This document shows positions 23,331 through 35,983 of a stretch of 64,000 bases of DNA, one piece after another. The stretch covers positions 989,198 through 1,053,197 of the forward strand of contig KN832556.1 of the NCBI GenBank assembly GCA_000827205.1, given 5' to 3'. The stretch comes from Plicaturopsis crispa FD-325 SS-3 (lineage: Eukaryota; Basidiomycota; Agaricomycetes; Amylocorticiales; Amylocorticiaceae). The notes under the pieces were generated by a model. The model made no database searches. It had not been told where the DNA came from and saw only the letters and a list, made by a program, of their open reading frames with translations. Every line of letters starts with the position of its first letter. Position 1 is the first letter of the stretch. A program made the position numbers and the translations under genes.

Positions 23331-26300
23331 AAGTCACTGTCAGGGAGGCCCAAAGGCCAAAAAGTGAGACGAGGAGGAGGAAAGAGAGCAGGGGAGAACG
23401 AACAGTGACAGGCGGATTCGTGAAGTGAACGTAATAGACCGCCCAATTGACTTTGAGAGAAACGTGCCGGCTATACAGCAGCCAAAGCGAGAAAGCTGTG
23501 GGTAAACCAGAATACCCAGCGAATAAAACCTGTTAGGAAACGAGGGCTGCGACGTCGACGAAATACGAAGACGGAGGAGGTGTAAAGACGGCAGAAACAA
23601 CTCGCGAAAAAAAGACGGAAAATGCGGTCGAGATGAAGTCGAGCAGCCCAGGATCCTACGGTCCGTTTCCGTACAAAGGCCCCCGATCACCCCATTTCCT
23701 CTGTCCCATCAATACGACCGAGGCCGACTTGTACTCGACATATCGACGTCTCTGTTCTCGAGTTTGTCTCATTTTCAAATTGCGTATAATTGAATAACGT
23801 AGGCGCAGATATCTCTCATTCTCGACACGATTTGAGACCCGCAGTGTCCACCGTATGCGTTTCACATGCCATGAGATGAGGGGTTCCGGGGGACTGCTTT
23901 ATTCGACCCTGATGTAGATGCCTCGATCGCAACACTTGCGAGGGGGTTCCTGGTAAGTAAATTCCTCTCGGGCAAACGGGTAGTCAAATTCACACGTACT
24001 CTGCCTTGCCCACAGCGCTCCCTCTCATTTCTGCCATGGAAATACCTTCCCCGTAATGTACGTTTTCTTCACTAATATTGCTCTCCTTTTTGATGTGTTC
24101 GTCTCGCTCCATCGCCGTGCGTTTGGGTTTGGGATGTAAACAGGCCGGTAAATGCGTTGGTGCCCTGACACTGAGCACATAATACACTTCTTCCGCGATG
24201 TCGGGTCCGGCCGTTTGTTTTTCTGCGTTCTGCTTATGAAGGTTCGGTCCTCACGTGTGCGTATAGGACCACAGGAAAGTCTTCCTTCGGTCCCCATTCA
24301 TGCATCTTGGACCCTCTGCGTAATGTGCATTGTGCACCACTCGACTTCCGTGCGTGCTTTTGCGGCCACCTGGTCAGCTGTACACACACGCCCCGACAGG
24401 CGCTGACCAAGTAAATTATAGACGGAGGGACGATCCGGAGAAAGCACTTCCCACACGTGCACCTTCTCGCGAACGCATCCGTCGACCGCTTTACGGACGT
24501 CTTTTTGTTCCTAAAGGCATTCCCTCCCGCTGCCACGCTTATTCTGCGCTTACTTTGGACAAGCCGTCGGATAAATCTCGACACGACAGCTGTGGCAGAA
24601 AAAAATAGGCGCGTGAGTTAGGTTTCCCTCTGAGACTGTACAGAACTTCCCTGTTCATGCAGGCCCGAATTTCGAAACGCCTGCTCACGGCACTACGCCA
24701 CGCACGCGTCGCATCCGTGGTTCTGCACGTCCTGCATTGTGCAGCTTTCCTCCTTCGGCGTCGCCCGAATGGCAAGATCGAGACATACAGATCCTCGATC
24801 ATGTCTGTTGCTGAATTTGTGTCTAAACTTACCGCAGAGCTGGCGCCGCCCTTCTCTCAAATTGACCCCCTGTGACTCGACCGTGCCGCGCATTTGGCAG
24901 CTCTCGTGGTCGCCGCTTGACATGTTCTCAGCAACGCGCATGGTACGCACTGCGTCGCTGTCCTCATGCACCCACAAGCTAGCTGTCCATTCAAGCTTAC
25001 CCCATTTCTACCAGACCCACTTTAACAAGTTTGGCCCACATCCGTGCTTCTACAGACGCGTTTGCTCCGTTTACCCCTCACCCACCAAAGGGTGGGGTGG
25101 ATGTCCACGGTGACGTCTGTCGAGGAGCTCCAAACTCCTCACACAACGCACCCCTTGGAGTGGTGCTGTGGGCATCGTCCTCGTCCTCGTCCGATGTCCA
25201 TGGCCGCCGGTAAATTTTACCCGCCCGTTTTTTTTGCTGTTTCCATTGCGAGACTCGGCGCAAACTGAACGACACATCGAGCACGGATATGGTCCGCCCA
25301 TCACTGCGTCCATCACAGAGAATCCCCGTTTCTGCACCGCGGCATGCCTCCAGGGCACCATATGCGTTTTGGGTTCGGTCGGGAAGTGGGTGGACGCGTT
25401 TTTCAAACTCCGCGGCGCGGACGCCGCGCACCGCGCGCGTTTTTTCCCCTCCTCCCCTTCCCCTGAGACGAAACACCTGAATCCTTTCTCTCCAGAAATC
25501 CAGCCTCATCGTTCACCCATGCCATATTTCTTCCGCACGGCGGGTCCGCAGCCCAACGATGATCGCCGCGCCGTGTGCAAGTATCCGCGTTTGCCATAGC
25601 GGGCTCTTGATGGCTTAAACCGAGGTTGCACCGAGTAGGTCTGGACTCAGAATCCACTGACTGAGCGGCTGCGGTGCAGGACAAGACAGGGGCACTTTCG
25701 GCCTCCCACATACCCGAAGACCCATGAAACGACAACAAACAAATGCGCACGCAGCAGGTTGCATCCGTCGTCGTCGGCCGCCTGGACCTTCTTGCCCCGG
25801 AAATACGGATGAGGCCTGTACAATGTGGCCGGGTCATGCGTTGGCAGGCCGTCCCGCTGGTGCCCCACTACGGCGTGCGCGCACCTGATCGGATGGCATG
25901 ATGCGCCGCTGACCAGCGACCGCAGACACAGGCGGGCCGCACCTGCATCAACGCCCACAATGATGATCTAATTTACCGTCCTACAAATTCCCATTCATTT
26001 TCGACCTTGGCTGCTATGCCGGCATTGGTAAATTAAATGACAACAAGATATCTGATCAATCCAACTGCTCCGACTGGTCGGTCGATCGCGATGTCCCTCG
26101 GAGCGATCACGAATCCCGAAGCGCTAGTTTGTAGTGAATTGTTCAACGAACTGCTGGACTCTCAACGTTGCAGGTCAGGCAGCGCCGAAGAACTTGCGCC
26201 ACCATCACCCAGTGCTCTGCATCCTCTTCCATGGTTTTCTCGGTGGCAACAGTCAGGAGGGGGTAATGCATAGCCAAATCAGATAGCGATGGTCTCTGAG

Positions 26301-26373
26301 GTTGGTGTAATGTGATATTTACCGACACGACGTAGGTTGTATAGTAGTAGTACCGTACTGCCTGTCCGAGCAA
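23331..26373. promoter_or_regulatory. 3-kb non-coding region upstream of the AreA-like gene
   Basis: I find no gene here. The first ~360 bases (23331-23691) are purine-rich on the plus strand, so pyrimidine-rich in the AreA-direction transcript, and contain no minus-strand ATG, which fits a long leader. The remainder has short overlapping open frames on both strands without motifs, a small hairpin (CACCC/GGGTG) near 25080-25100, and scattered GATA-like words. It probably holds an extended promoter plus the 3' UTR of the signal peptide peptidase gene at its right end. Confidence 0.4.
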
Positions 26374-27999
26374 TCAGCTAGCCTTTTTCTTGCTCTTTTT
26401 CTTCTTCGGCGTCCCTTCGGTCCCTGCACCGGTCACCTTGTCCTCCTCGTCCCCTCCGTCGACGCTACCACCCAACGGCGTCACAGGCCTGCTAGGCTGC
26501 GCCAACGGCGGGGCGAGCTTTTCAGCTGTTGACTCCTCCGAGGTGGCGCTCTTCGGCTCACTGGGACCGTCACTCCAGTTCCACGCGTCTTTCAGCTCAC
26601 CACGGACGGAAGCCGTGATGAAGAATGATAGAATGCAGGCGGGGCTTGAAAAGCTTTGTGTTAGAAGAAGGGAAAACCCGCGGCATCCTAGACATACCTG
26701 AGATAAAGCAACGCAGGCTGCGCTTTTCCGAAGAAATGCATCACAGACATAGTAGTTGCGAGTCCGCCGACGTATGCAGACAATGCAGCGTAGAAATAGG
26801 GCTTGACGAAGGCATGTTTTGACGAGAAGCTAATGAAGCGATGGTGGTCGTAGCGTAAAGCCAGTGCGACAAAGGTGCCTGGGATGACAATGTCACCTGT
26901 GGAATGGAATTGCATTACTCGGTTAAACTGCGCCCGTTCGTAACCAACACCGCGCACTTGCCTAGGCCTAGCATGGTGAATCCCCTAGCCGACGAGAGTA
27001 CCGTCGACTTAGGCCACATGAGTTTGATTGGAATATCCAAGTTGGTGGCGACTTTGACCATCTAAGTGACCAATGAAAATATTAGCGCACGTATTTGCGG
27101 ACAAAACCATATAGCTACTCACGACTTCAGTTCCGAAGACCCACCAGATGTCATATATAAAAAGACCGGAGAGCAGAATGCATCCAGTTTTGAAGGAGTC
27201 AATCTTCAACAATGACAGTGCATTATGCGAGAAAGACAATCCGAGGACGTCGGTCAACAAGACCGACTTCCGGACGCCTGGTAAAAAGGTATAAAGAATG
27301 GAGGGTATGGCACCGAGTGGTAAAAGATAGAGGGAGGGAGTCCTGAACGAGAGTGCAAATATTTCTGGGCAGCACAAGCGTCAGCAGATGCACAGCGCGC
27401 CTTAGCCATGTTTATACAACGCACCTCTGGGACCCTTGAGTGCCAACAAACTGACTTTGTCAAATGACTTCCACTTCTGCTCCCCAACTACCAATCTTGT
27501 CACGGCTATTAATGACTACCGGAACCATAGGGTCAATACCTTGCAAATCTTGTACAAAGCGGGATACGCACATTCCAAACACTGCCTACTCCGGCGACAG
27601 AGAAGTACCAGCCCAAGAGGTAGTTGATCCACTCCTTCCCGAAATACTTGACTATAGTGTACAGTCCGAACAACACGACTGAACCAATCTATGATTGCAG
27701 CAGTCAGCGCTACTTTGCGGTCGACACTGAACGGCGTACGATGGGAAATAGCCATGCATCTTCCGAAGACATTCTATCTGTTATGTCCTCATCCTCGTCG
27801 TCGTCGTCATATTGTATAGTGTTTCCGGACACTTTCTGGGGCGTTTTCTGAGAACAAACGCGTCAGCAAGCTCGCGGGCGCGTTCCTTTGTTTGCCAGCG
27901 TACAGGAAGTGAGCCAAATGCGCCAGCGTAAATTGATATCGTTGCCAGGGATAAGAGACCAGCATAAGAGGACAGAAGGTCCCAATCCAGGTCCGCCAT
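26374..27999 (-). CDS. Signal peptide peptidase (presenilin-type aspartic protease)
   Basis: Multi-exon gene for a polytopic ER membrane protease that cuts transmembrane segments such as leftover signal peptides. The start MADLDWDLLSSYAG is followed by a membrane segment, then an acidic loop (QYDDDDDEDED), further membrane spans, and the active-site motifs: YDIWWVF (first Asp, around 27150), GLGDIVIPG (second Asp, around 26890-26970) and the PAL motif (AQPALLYL, near 26700). The C-terminal tail is hydrophilic and ends in a Lys-rich stretch (KKKKSKKKAS), suggesting a KKXX-like or basic ER signal. The intron at 26897-26961 falls inside GLGD and begins with GC rather than GT; only this splice keeps frame. 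The family's usual YDIFWVF is YDIWWVF here. Confidence 0.93.
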
Positions 28000-28262
28000 G
28001 ACCGTCGAGTGTGAGCGTCTTGTTGAAGTTACGACATTTGGCGCCAGAAACCGACGTGTCACGACGGCCTTGGCAAACACGAACAAATTATATCGAGCGG
28101 AGTGGCGCCGAAGTCTGGCTCGTGGCACTTGCACAATGAAGTGTAACAGCTCGTTTGAATTCAAAAATATTCAGAGTCCACGGGCTTCTGCAACGTAGTG
28201 GGTTTTACAGGACAAATACAAGCAACACTTCAACGCCAAATGTTTCGTATATCCTCCACTCA

Positions 28263-30237
28263 CTACTGAGCGGCCTTCAAGGCTGCGGCGTGCGATGTGT
28301 CCAAAGTGTAGATATCATCGGAAGGGTATACCTGCGAGTCATCAGGATTGGTGAATAGCATCATTCAGCAGAGGCTTATTGTACGCACTGCATATCCGTC
28401 GTCGGGGGTTGCACCAGTGGAGAGCACCGATCCCGCTTGCCTATAACAAAAATCCGTTAGCAAACTAAAATTGCATAACAATATTTACCGATTTCTCACC
28501 AGATGAGATCGCCCGTTAAGCCAGAACTTAGAATGGTGTTGTACCACGCAGTGTAGACATCTGTCTTGTTGGTAGTGACACCGAATTCTTCCAAGATGGT
28601 GGGTTTGTTGGCCGCCTTCTGGGATGTGGCGTGGTCAATTATCCACTGGGAGCCCCAGAGTGTAGCTGATTCATAGATACACAGGAAAGTGAGCCATTGT
28701 CAAGAGATTTTTAGTATACCTGCGGACCACACTGACCATTATCGCCTGTGCCCCATGATTCCGGGTACAAATGGGCCGTACCGAAATCTATCGACGGGAT
28801 TGCGAGGTTCGCATCAAAGTCGATACCAATGCTGCCCCTGCAACAGCTTGATTTAACATATCCTCATTTGGCGAAGAGCTACCCGTACTTACTGGTAAGG
28901 GTAGCTTGGGTTCCCAGGGTCGTTCTTTCATGTCCACCGCAGAGTTAACGGTTATCCAATAATGAAAAAGAAGGCGCTCACAAAGAATCCCTCGTCTCCG
29001 ATGGCGACAAGATGATTGGAATCAATCGACTTGATGTAAGCGGACAGCGTAGTGGCCCATGCTGTGATGGTAGAAGTCGTGCAGTTTCCCGAGGTCGTCC
29101 TTTACGTTCCACAGTTAGCTGTTTCGAATCGTCTGGAGCACATCTACTACTCACCCAGGACTGCCTGAGCATCGCGGCTCATTGGCTAGAAAGTGTTGCT
29201 GGTCAGAGGACATCTATTGGCCATTACGGAAAGCTCGACTGACCAAGTTCCCAGCCCAGAATGGTAGGCTCGTCTACGTAGCGGCTCACGAATGTGTTGA
29301 CATAGTCCTCGAATGCGCTCTGGAGGGGGTGCGTAAGAAATCGCTTTTCACGGGAAATAGGGCATGGGTACTGACGATGACGGTGGCGTCCGTGTAAAAT
29401 TCGTCGTGGAAATGCGATGTGCCTAAGATTTGATTCACGTAGACGTCCATACCTCCGTAGTCGCTCCAGTTGTTGGTCCTACATGGTACATGCCGGTCAG
29501 TATAAAATATGAGGGCCATAAATACCCGCAAAAGTTACAAGGCAACAATAAGTCGGAGACCATTCGCTTTGGCGGCGGCGACCACATTATCTGCAAGCAA
29601 TAGGCTTAACTTATGCTAGAACAAAGAGAAAAATTGAGGCATGTACCAAAATTCTCCAGGCTATGGACAACATACAGTGAGCTGGAGATATAAGTGCTAT
29701 GTGATACGACTATAGACTTACCCAGTAGCCCCAGTGTTGACGGTAGCTGTTGATCCCGACCAGAGATGATAATAGTCACCCGCCACAGATGTGACTTCAT
29801 TGAATCCCCTGACAAACAGGAATAAGCTGGTTCGACCGTTGCCGTGGGAGGGAAAACACTCACCATGTCCTAACGGTAGTAGCACCAGTAGCGGCTATAT
29901 CCGCAAAGGCCTGGTTCATGTCCGTGCTGCGAAGATCGGTCAATCTCACGCGCAAAACTCATGAACTCCGTAAGGCGGCGATCACTAACGTAGAATAGCC
30001 CATTAGGCCAACCCAATAGGAATTGGCGCTACAAACAACGTTCGTGAGCACGAAAGGCAGTCGGACATTGTAGAAGACCGGCTACTGTACAACTCACCCG
30101 ACCACAGTAAAGTCCGCGCCGTCCAGCTGGAATTTCTGTCCAGACGTGGTGACGAACCCGGAGGAAGCCTTAGGTGCAGCGAGCGCGGCACCTGCATAGC
30201 TCAGCACGACAGCCGTCAGACTTTTAGAAAACTTCAT
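28263..30237 (-). CDS. GH5 endo-beta-1,4-mannanase (subfamily 7 type)
   Basis: About fourteen short exons join into a secreted enzyme. A signal peptide ([20 protein letters not shown]) is followed directly by the (beta/alpha)8 catalytic domain: no CBM1 is visible. GH5_7 enzymes hydrolyse the beta-1,4-mannan backbone of plant hemicellulose. Family motifs are [31 protein letters not shown], the acid/base [17 protein letters not shown] and the nucleophile region PTILEEFG. The frame is kept through every inferred junction to the final LKAAQ. A TATA box (TATAAAA) lies ~55 bp upstream of the ATG. It sits in tandem between signal peptide peptidase and gamma-glutamyltranspeptidase on the same strand, without functional linkage that I can see. 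Confidence 0.92.
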
Positions 30238-30730
30238 CTTGGTGGAAGCTGCAATTGCACTGGGGAGACGTTGGGCACCTCCAGTCCTGTTTTATACAGC
30301 GCGCAGAAGTACGGGATATACTTTGGAGAAACTAGTACTCACCTTCTGGACTGTACGGAACCGTGACGGTCCGGTCACACGCAATTCTACCGACGCACCT
30401 TTCAATGGAACTCATCGCGAAGGGGACGTCGTATGAAGAACAGTCGCCAGGTGATCACACGGAACGCGTGAGGGGAAAATATTACGCGACGGAGTATCGC
30501 GTTGGGTGACACCACACCGATTCTTGTCATGGAACGGATAAATAAGAGCAGCGATCTGACACTTATACATGGTCCATTGCAACGGCTCTACATAGTGACC
30601 ACGTTCCTCTTCACCATCATCGCCCAAAAGAATAGGTAGGGAATTCACTCAGCTATCCACATGCCATACAATCCAGTAACAATTGCAACAACAACACCAG
30701 GTGACTCTATAGTGGTTCTTGTAAACAGAG
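30238..30730. other. Intergenic region upstream of the GH5 gene
   Basis: This 493-bp region contains the GH5 promoter (including its TATA box) and the 3' UTR of the gamma-glutamyltranspeptidase gene. No further gene is seen. Confidence 0.45.
30290..30296 (-). promoter_or_regulatory. TATA box of the GH5 mannanase gene
   Basis: TATAAAA on the minus strand, 53-59 bases before the start codon. The position and sequence fit a strong inducible promoter. Confidence 0.55.
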
Positions 30731-33282
30731 TTAATAGCCCGCAGCTATGCCATTCTTCCTCGAGTCGCTCGCGGCTGTTGTTTTTTATAAGTCCATGCAC
30801 GAGGCCATAGTCAAAGTATAGTCTCACCGAATAACTTCCCGTCCTTCACGTGGATCGCTTGCACGACTGCCGCAATACGGTCGATGCTCGAGACTGAGGA
30901 AGTCAGACGCGCTCCGCTTACTCGAAAACGGTGGAAAGAAAGGGCGCACCGGTGATGTTATGCCCCTTCTCCCTCAATTCGTCTAGTATCTCTCCCGGGT
31001 ACGTGCTATCCACGTCTACCACTAACGGGTACAGTTGATCATGCACACGACCATGCTCTATTGCCTGTCCGACATCCAGTCCCCACTCATCTAGATTGAT
31101 GATGGTCTGGAAGACCGAAGGGAAGATTCGCGAGCCGCCAGAGCCACCGATGACAAGGTGCAGGGAGCCGTCCGCATTCTCGATTATGGTAGGCACAGTC
31201 GAAGAGAGCGAGCGTTTACCTGGCTCCGGGTAATTGTCTGGGTGAATGATATAAGCAATCATTTCGTGAGGTAGTGCATAAGCATAAAAAGTATTCACGC
31301 ACACGGGGATGGCCAGAGTCCGAACCCGTTGGGTGTTCCCGGCGTCGAGAAATCATCCATCTAGTGAGCAGTTCATTTGCCGTACAGAAGTAGAGAAAGA
31401 TGATATACGCACCTCATCGTTAAGGATGACACCAGTCTCGGGGTCCATGACCGCAGATCCAAAGATCAGGTTGACCGTGGTCGTGATGGATACCGCCATA
31501 CCGTTCTCGTCGACGACGCTCGTATGACTCTACCAAGCAAATTCGTTGAGAGGTCAATTATTTACGGAGCAAACTGCTTACCGTGCCATGGTCTTCCTCG
31601 ACATCATATTCAGGTTGATAATACTCGGGCGAATGTGTGCGCTCCTAGTTCAACGTGCCGAATGATAAATTGACGAAAATTGGGAAGATGGACCCAAGCG
31701 ACGTACATCAGTAATGTTTGGCAGTATATTCGCGGCGTATTTCTTAGTGCTAATTTCCGCCATCCGTTCTGTATTGTTGTTAAAGTCCGGATCGCAGATC
31801 TTCGTCCTATGGTGTCATAGATGAGCATTTAGTCGGCGTCATCACCTTTGGGGATTTTCATTACCGTGCAGCAAATCCAACTGTACGCAGGCCGTTAGTA
31901 TCTCGATGGCCGTTGACACATTCGACGACTCACATTTCATAGTCTCAATTAATCGATGCACATTCCGGCCTGATCTCCCTTCACTCTCCAAGTCATAGTG
32001 TTCAATCAGGTTTAACATGTGCAGTAGCACTCCACCGCTTGTCGGTGGGTTGGTGGTGTAGACTTTCCGCCCTCGGTACGAGCCTGTCAAGGCGGGAAGG
32101 ACTTTGACTTTGTAGGACGCGAGATCTTCATGGGTAAGGATGCCGCCGGTGAGACGTATCTTGCGGATGAGGGCATCTGCGATGGGACCCTAGATAATTA
32201 GTGTGAGTGTGATGGCTAGAGTAGATAGGCGGGGCACAGACCTCATAAAATGCTCCGGGACCTTCAGATGCGATCGTGGTGAGTGTACGCGCAAGGTTCT
32301 TACGCTGTTACGGCACTCCCCAGTTAGAGCATTGACATTCAGAGCCTAAATGAGATGTACATACAGCTATTCGATCGCCTTCGCGGAGCAAAACACCTTT
32401 CGGTGCGAAGATAGCGCTCCAATCCGGAGCATTCAACATCAGCTCGCCGAATAGCTATCAGCGCCATTTCTCAGCATTTTTGTGTAAATCGATGGAACTG
32501 GAGTAGACCTCTATGCGCCTGCCCAGCTCTGTATCAACCGCCCATCCATTGGCTAAGTCGATGCTGGGTTGCACAAGCTTCCGCCAGGGCACTGTTCCCC
32601 AGCGGCGGTGCATTTCTTCAAGACCACGCAGTTCACCAGGAACGCCGACTGCCAGGCCACCCCACTTGGCAGCATCTGGATTGCCGGCATACATGGTTGA
32701 ATTGGTGAGGGCGGGTGCTGTCTCGCGGAAGTCGATGGTAAAGACTTCCGAGCTACTATTGGGTGCGGTAGGTGGAATGCGCACGGTCATGAATCCCCCT
32801 CCACCTATGCCTGAGCTGCCAGCAAGGGTAAATAAAATGGACAGCACATAGTGCATTCAGTCAACGCTGGGCACTCACGAGAACATGTTGATCACCCCTA
32901 CGCAGAATATGGTGCTCACGGCTGCATCGACCGCATTTCCACCATCCTTCAACGTCGCGACTCCAACTTCCGAACAGACCTTGTTCTCGCTTGCGACGGC
33001 GCCATGGTCTGCCTCGATGAGGTACGCCGGGTTTCGAGATAACGCCGCGGGCTCGCGATAGGCTCGACCGCCAAGGAACCTAGAGAGCAACAAGAATGCC
33101 CAAACGCCATGCAAGACCAATAACCAGGATGCGAATATCCTTTTCCAGCTGCGTGATCCTGTTGTCGAGGCCTGAGAGTACAAGGGTAGCTCTGTAGGAG
33201 CTAGAAATGCCTTCTCCGAGTGCATTTGCGGCGCGAAAAAGCGAGAGCCAGAGCCATGTTGTACAGCGCCCATAGCTTTCAT
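30731..33282 (-). CDS. Gamma-glutamyltranspeptidase, N-terminally membrane-anchored
   Basis: This enzyme cleaves the gamma-glutamyl bond of glutathione and transfers the glutamyl group, matured by autoprocessing at a Thr. The N-terminus ([12 protein letters not shown]) is cytosolic, followed by one membrane segment ([19 protein letters not shown]), which gives a type II topology. Family motifs are [49 protein letters not shown], the processing-site region DHGTSHTSVVD (catalytic Thr in GTSH, at an exon junction), [17 protein letters not shown] and the C-terminal [13 protein letters not shown]. The last two introns were chosen because only they give [14 protein letters not shown] followed by ASDSRKNG. 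The start is the first ATG; an in-frame TTG upstream is not needed. It is divergent from the 33,840 gene. Confidence 0.93.
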
Positions 33283-33839
33283 GTTGGACAACGAGGCCAA
33301 GCCGTGGAACGACCGCTGGGGGCCGTCTCAGGGAGAGATACGCCTGAGATACGTGGGCGTCGGAGGTCAGCCACGCGTTCAGGGACGCATGCGGCTCCGT
33401 GAAGCGATCAATTCCTCAAAAGAATCGGAAATTGCGCTTTTGCTTCCGTCGAAGACCTTCATTTCCAACCACGACATAGCAGAACTTTCATTTGTCAAAC
33501 ATATTTCTCCTCGGTGTTGTTTTGCACTGGCTCACCGGAAATATGCCTGCTGGTCAAACCAGGCTCTATTCCCAATTTCTAGCGGAGTCTGAGGCTACCT
33601 CGTCGGTCGGAACCAGCTCTCGGTATGTGCACATGCGCGTCGGATGATGAGAGTTGCAGACTGAGAACGAAGAAATAGAATATCTAGCGAGAGTGGTAAG
33701 CATGCACACACTTCATATATCTCGTATCTCGATGTCCTGACTGGGATCTATCGCACGGATAGATCCGTGGCAAAGGCAGGCGCGGGGAAATAAGCGTAGA
33801 AAGACCGCAGGAGCTGGTCTCAACTCCCGATTCGACCGT
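33283..33839. promoter_or_regulatory. Divergent promoter region
   Basis: This 557-bp spacer separates head-to-head starts. It contains no open frame with coding character and no clear TATA box. Confidence 0.35.
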
Positions 33840-35844
33840 ATGCTCGAGAAAGTGAACGTCACGCACAGGTCGCCTATCAAGAAACAGAAGCAACGCGTCC
33901 GTTCATCTACGTCTGGTTCTTCCTCAGTCGGTGGCTATGACATGCCCAAGACGCCAGTTGACGCGTACAGTAACCTCGAAGGAGGGAGGCTCGGCGAATC
34001 TTTCTCCGTCATCAAGATGAAGAACTCGTACTCCGATAGCAGAGTGGTGCGCGGGCTAGGAGAGGAGAGTAGTTCCTCCGATGATCCCTTCCAGGTCAAT
34101 CTGGACTGTATATTGGCACATCGGCTGCAACTACTGAATTTTGAAACGGTACAGGTGTCTGGCGCCAAAGTTTCTCCTTCCGACCCACTTCCTCATTGGC
34201 TGTGTGGTACCTTCTCTGCACTCGATCCTCGCAACCCGTTACGCGCTCTCGTCCCTACCCTCCACGACAACACCGGTAGCTCTGATCCCCCCACTAATAG
34301 CAGTCCCCCTTTGAGCCCCGCAAATGCTCCAATTGAAGAAGAGACACCTATATTCGCATTCATCCATCAAACTGCAGAGGAGCCGGAAAACGACGTAGAA
34401 ATGCTTCATCAGGAGCAAGTCGTGAGCGACGATCGTCGCGATGAACAAAGGCACGACTATAACAGCCAGTTTCTGCCACCGATAGTCTCTACTGCAGCAC
34501 AATTCTCAGGCGACGTTTCCCGAAACCCGGTTCCATGCGTGTCATATCAGCCAGGCCCGCAATTCCCGGATACTCCAGGTACTATGACAGGACCACATTC
34601 CGGATGGACCCCTCGTATACCTGATCTGCCCTCAAGCCCCGTCTTCCCTCCACCTACGTTTGATCGCCCTTCGATAACACATCAATCTGTAGTGTCTCCT
34701 GTCGCTCAAATGTCTATCAATCCTCGAGATCAACTGCACCACGCCCTACCTGCTTTCCCTGCTTATCCCTATAACGCACCTAGTCCTTTGCTGCACCGTA
34801 CTTTGGTTTCCCCCTCGAATCGATCCCCTCCCACAACGACTGGACGGCTTGCCTTTGCCCGCGACTATCCTGACATGTACTCCGACGAAAATTACGCCGG
34901 CCTGCCTACCGATCCCCCGCGCTCTGACACATTGCTAGGGAGCCCTGGAACCGACGTAAACTTCCTCGATGTTTTCTCTACACCTGGACCTGGACACGCT
35001 ACGACAGTGTACTTCGACTCACCTGCTGAAGACCCCTCTGACTCTGACCCGCTCGAACCAGACGCTTACGAGCTCGACCTTGACTATAACACACTCGACT
35101 TCCGCTGGGAGCCATTCGACCGCAAAGACGTGCACGCGGTAGATCATGCAGTGAGCAATACGACCGTATTCGACACTCAACGCCAGGCCGCGCTCTACAC
35201 TCCCGACAGAAAACGTTCCCTGCCGAATGCCGCTACCACTATCCTCCATTATGATTGCGCGGCTCAAGTTGATACTACTGAACAGCACCAGCATTTCGAA
35301 AGCTCTGACGACTACTATATGGAACCCTCAGGTTCCAGCCCGTCAATCCCCGTCTTGGAAACTGCAGTTCCACCCTCGCCGGAACCAGAACACATTGCAT
35401 GCGCGCCAGCACTCCCGGAGCCAAGTCCACCCAGTCCGAAGGTGTTTGCCCCGGCGCCTGGAATATACGTTTCCCCTCTCCGTAACGCACCGGATTCGAG
35501 TGAGCCACAAGTAGAACAAGTGAGATATCGGCATCACTTAGTTTCTGCCGTCGTTCTTACTCATGCTTGATTTCTTCTAGGATGCGGTTGCGCCAGTCAC
35601 CTTGGCCCTTCCAGTCACTCCAGAGGCACAGCAAGGACCATATCGCGGAGAACAAGAGCCACCACGGAAGACTCCCAAAACTCCAAGCAACCAGGGCCCC
35701 GTTGACGCTCCCAAACTCCCCGCGCGTAAATTACCAGCGTCCAGCATGGCAGGATGGTCTTCCGACGACGACATAGAGCTGGGCACGGGCACCTGCGGGG
35801 ATGCTGCGTCTCAAGCCGATAGCATAGAATCTTGGACAGTATGA
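33840..35844 (+). CDS. Uncharacterised Pro/Ser-rich protein (647 aa)
   Basis: Two exons (33840-35519 and 35581-35844) encode 647 residues. I do not recognise a family. The N-terminus is basic (SPIKKQKQRVRSS) and could act as a nuclear localisation signal. The rest is rich in Pro, Ser, Asp and Glu with many short S/T-P sites, suggesting a disordered, phosphorylated regulatory protein. A short, more ordered stretch is near residues 80-135 (DCILAHRLQLLNFETVQ, LPHWLCGTFSALDPRNP), with a second hint at PIFAFIHQ. The acidic C-terminus ends SQADSIESWTV. The 60-nt intron keeps frame. It is convergent with the next gene, 139 bp away. Confidence 0.7.
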
Positions 35845-35983
35845 CGCGTCAGACTTTGCTTTACAACAGTGTGCAACGGGTATGTATTAGCAGCAGTGCT
35901 CTAGTGCTCAATGGACACTTCTATTACTGTATCGTGGTTTTTGTGTATGCTATGTATGGGTATGAAGTTGTATATGTATATGA

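Noticed and set aside
25080-25110. Small hairpin in the long spacer
   Set aside because: Stem is only five or six base pairs and lacks the T-run or context of a terminator or structured RNA.
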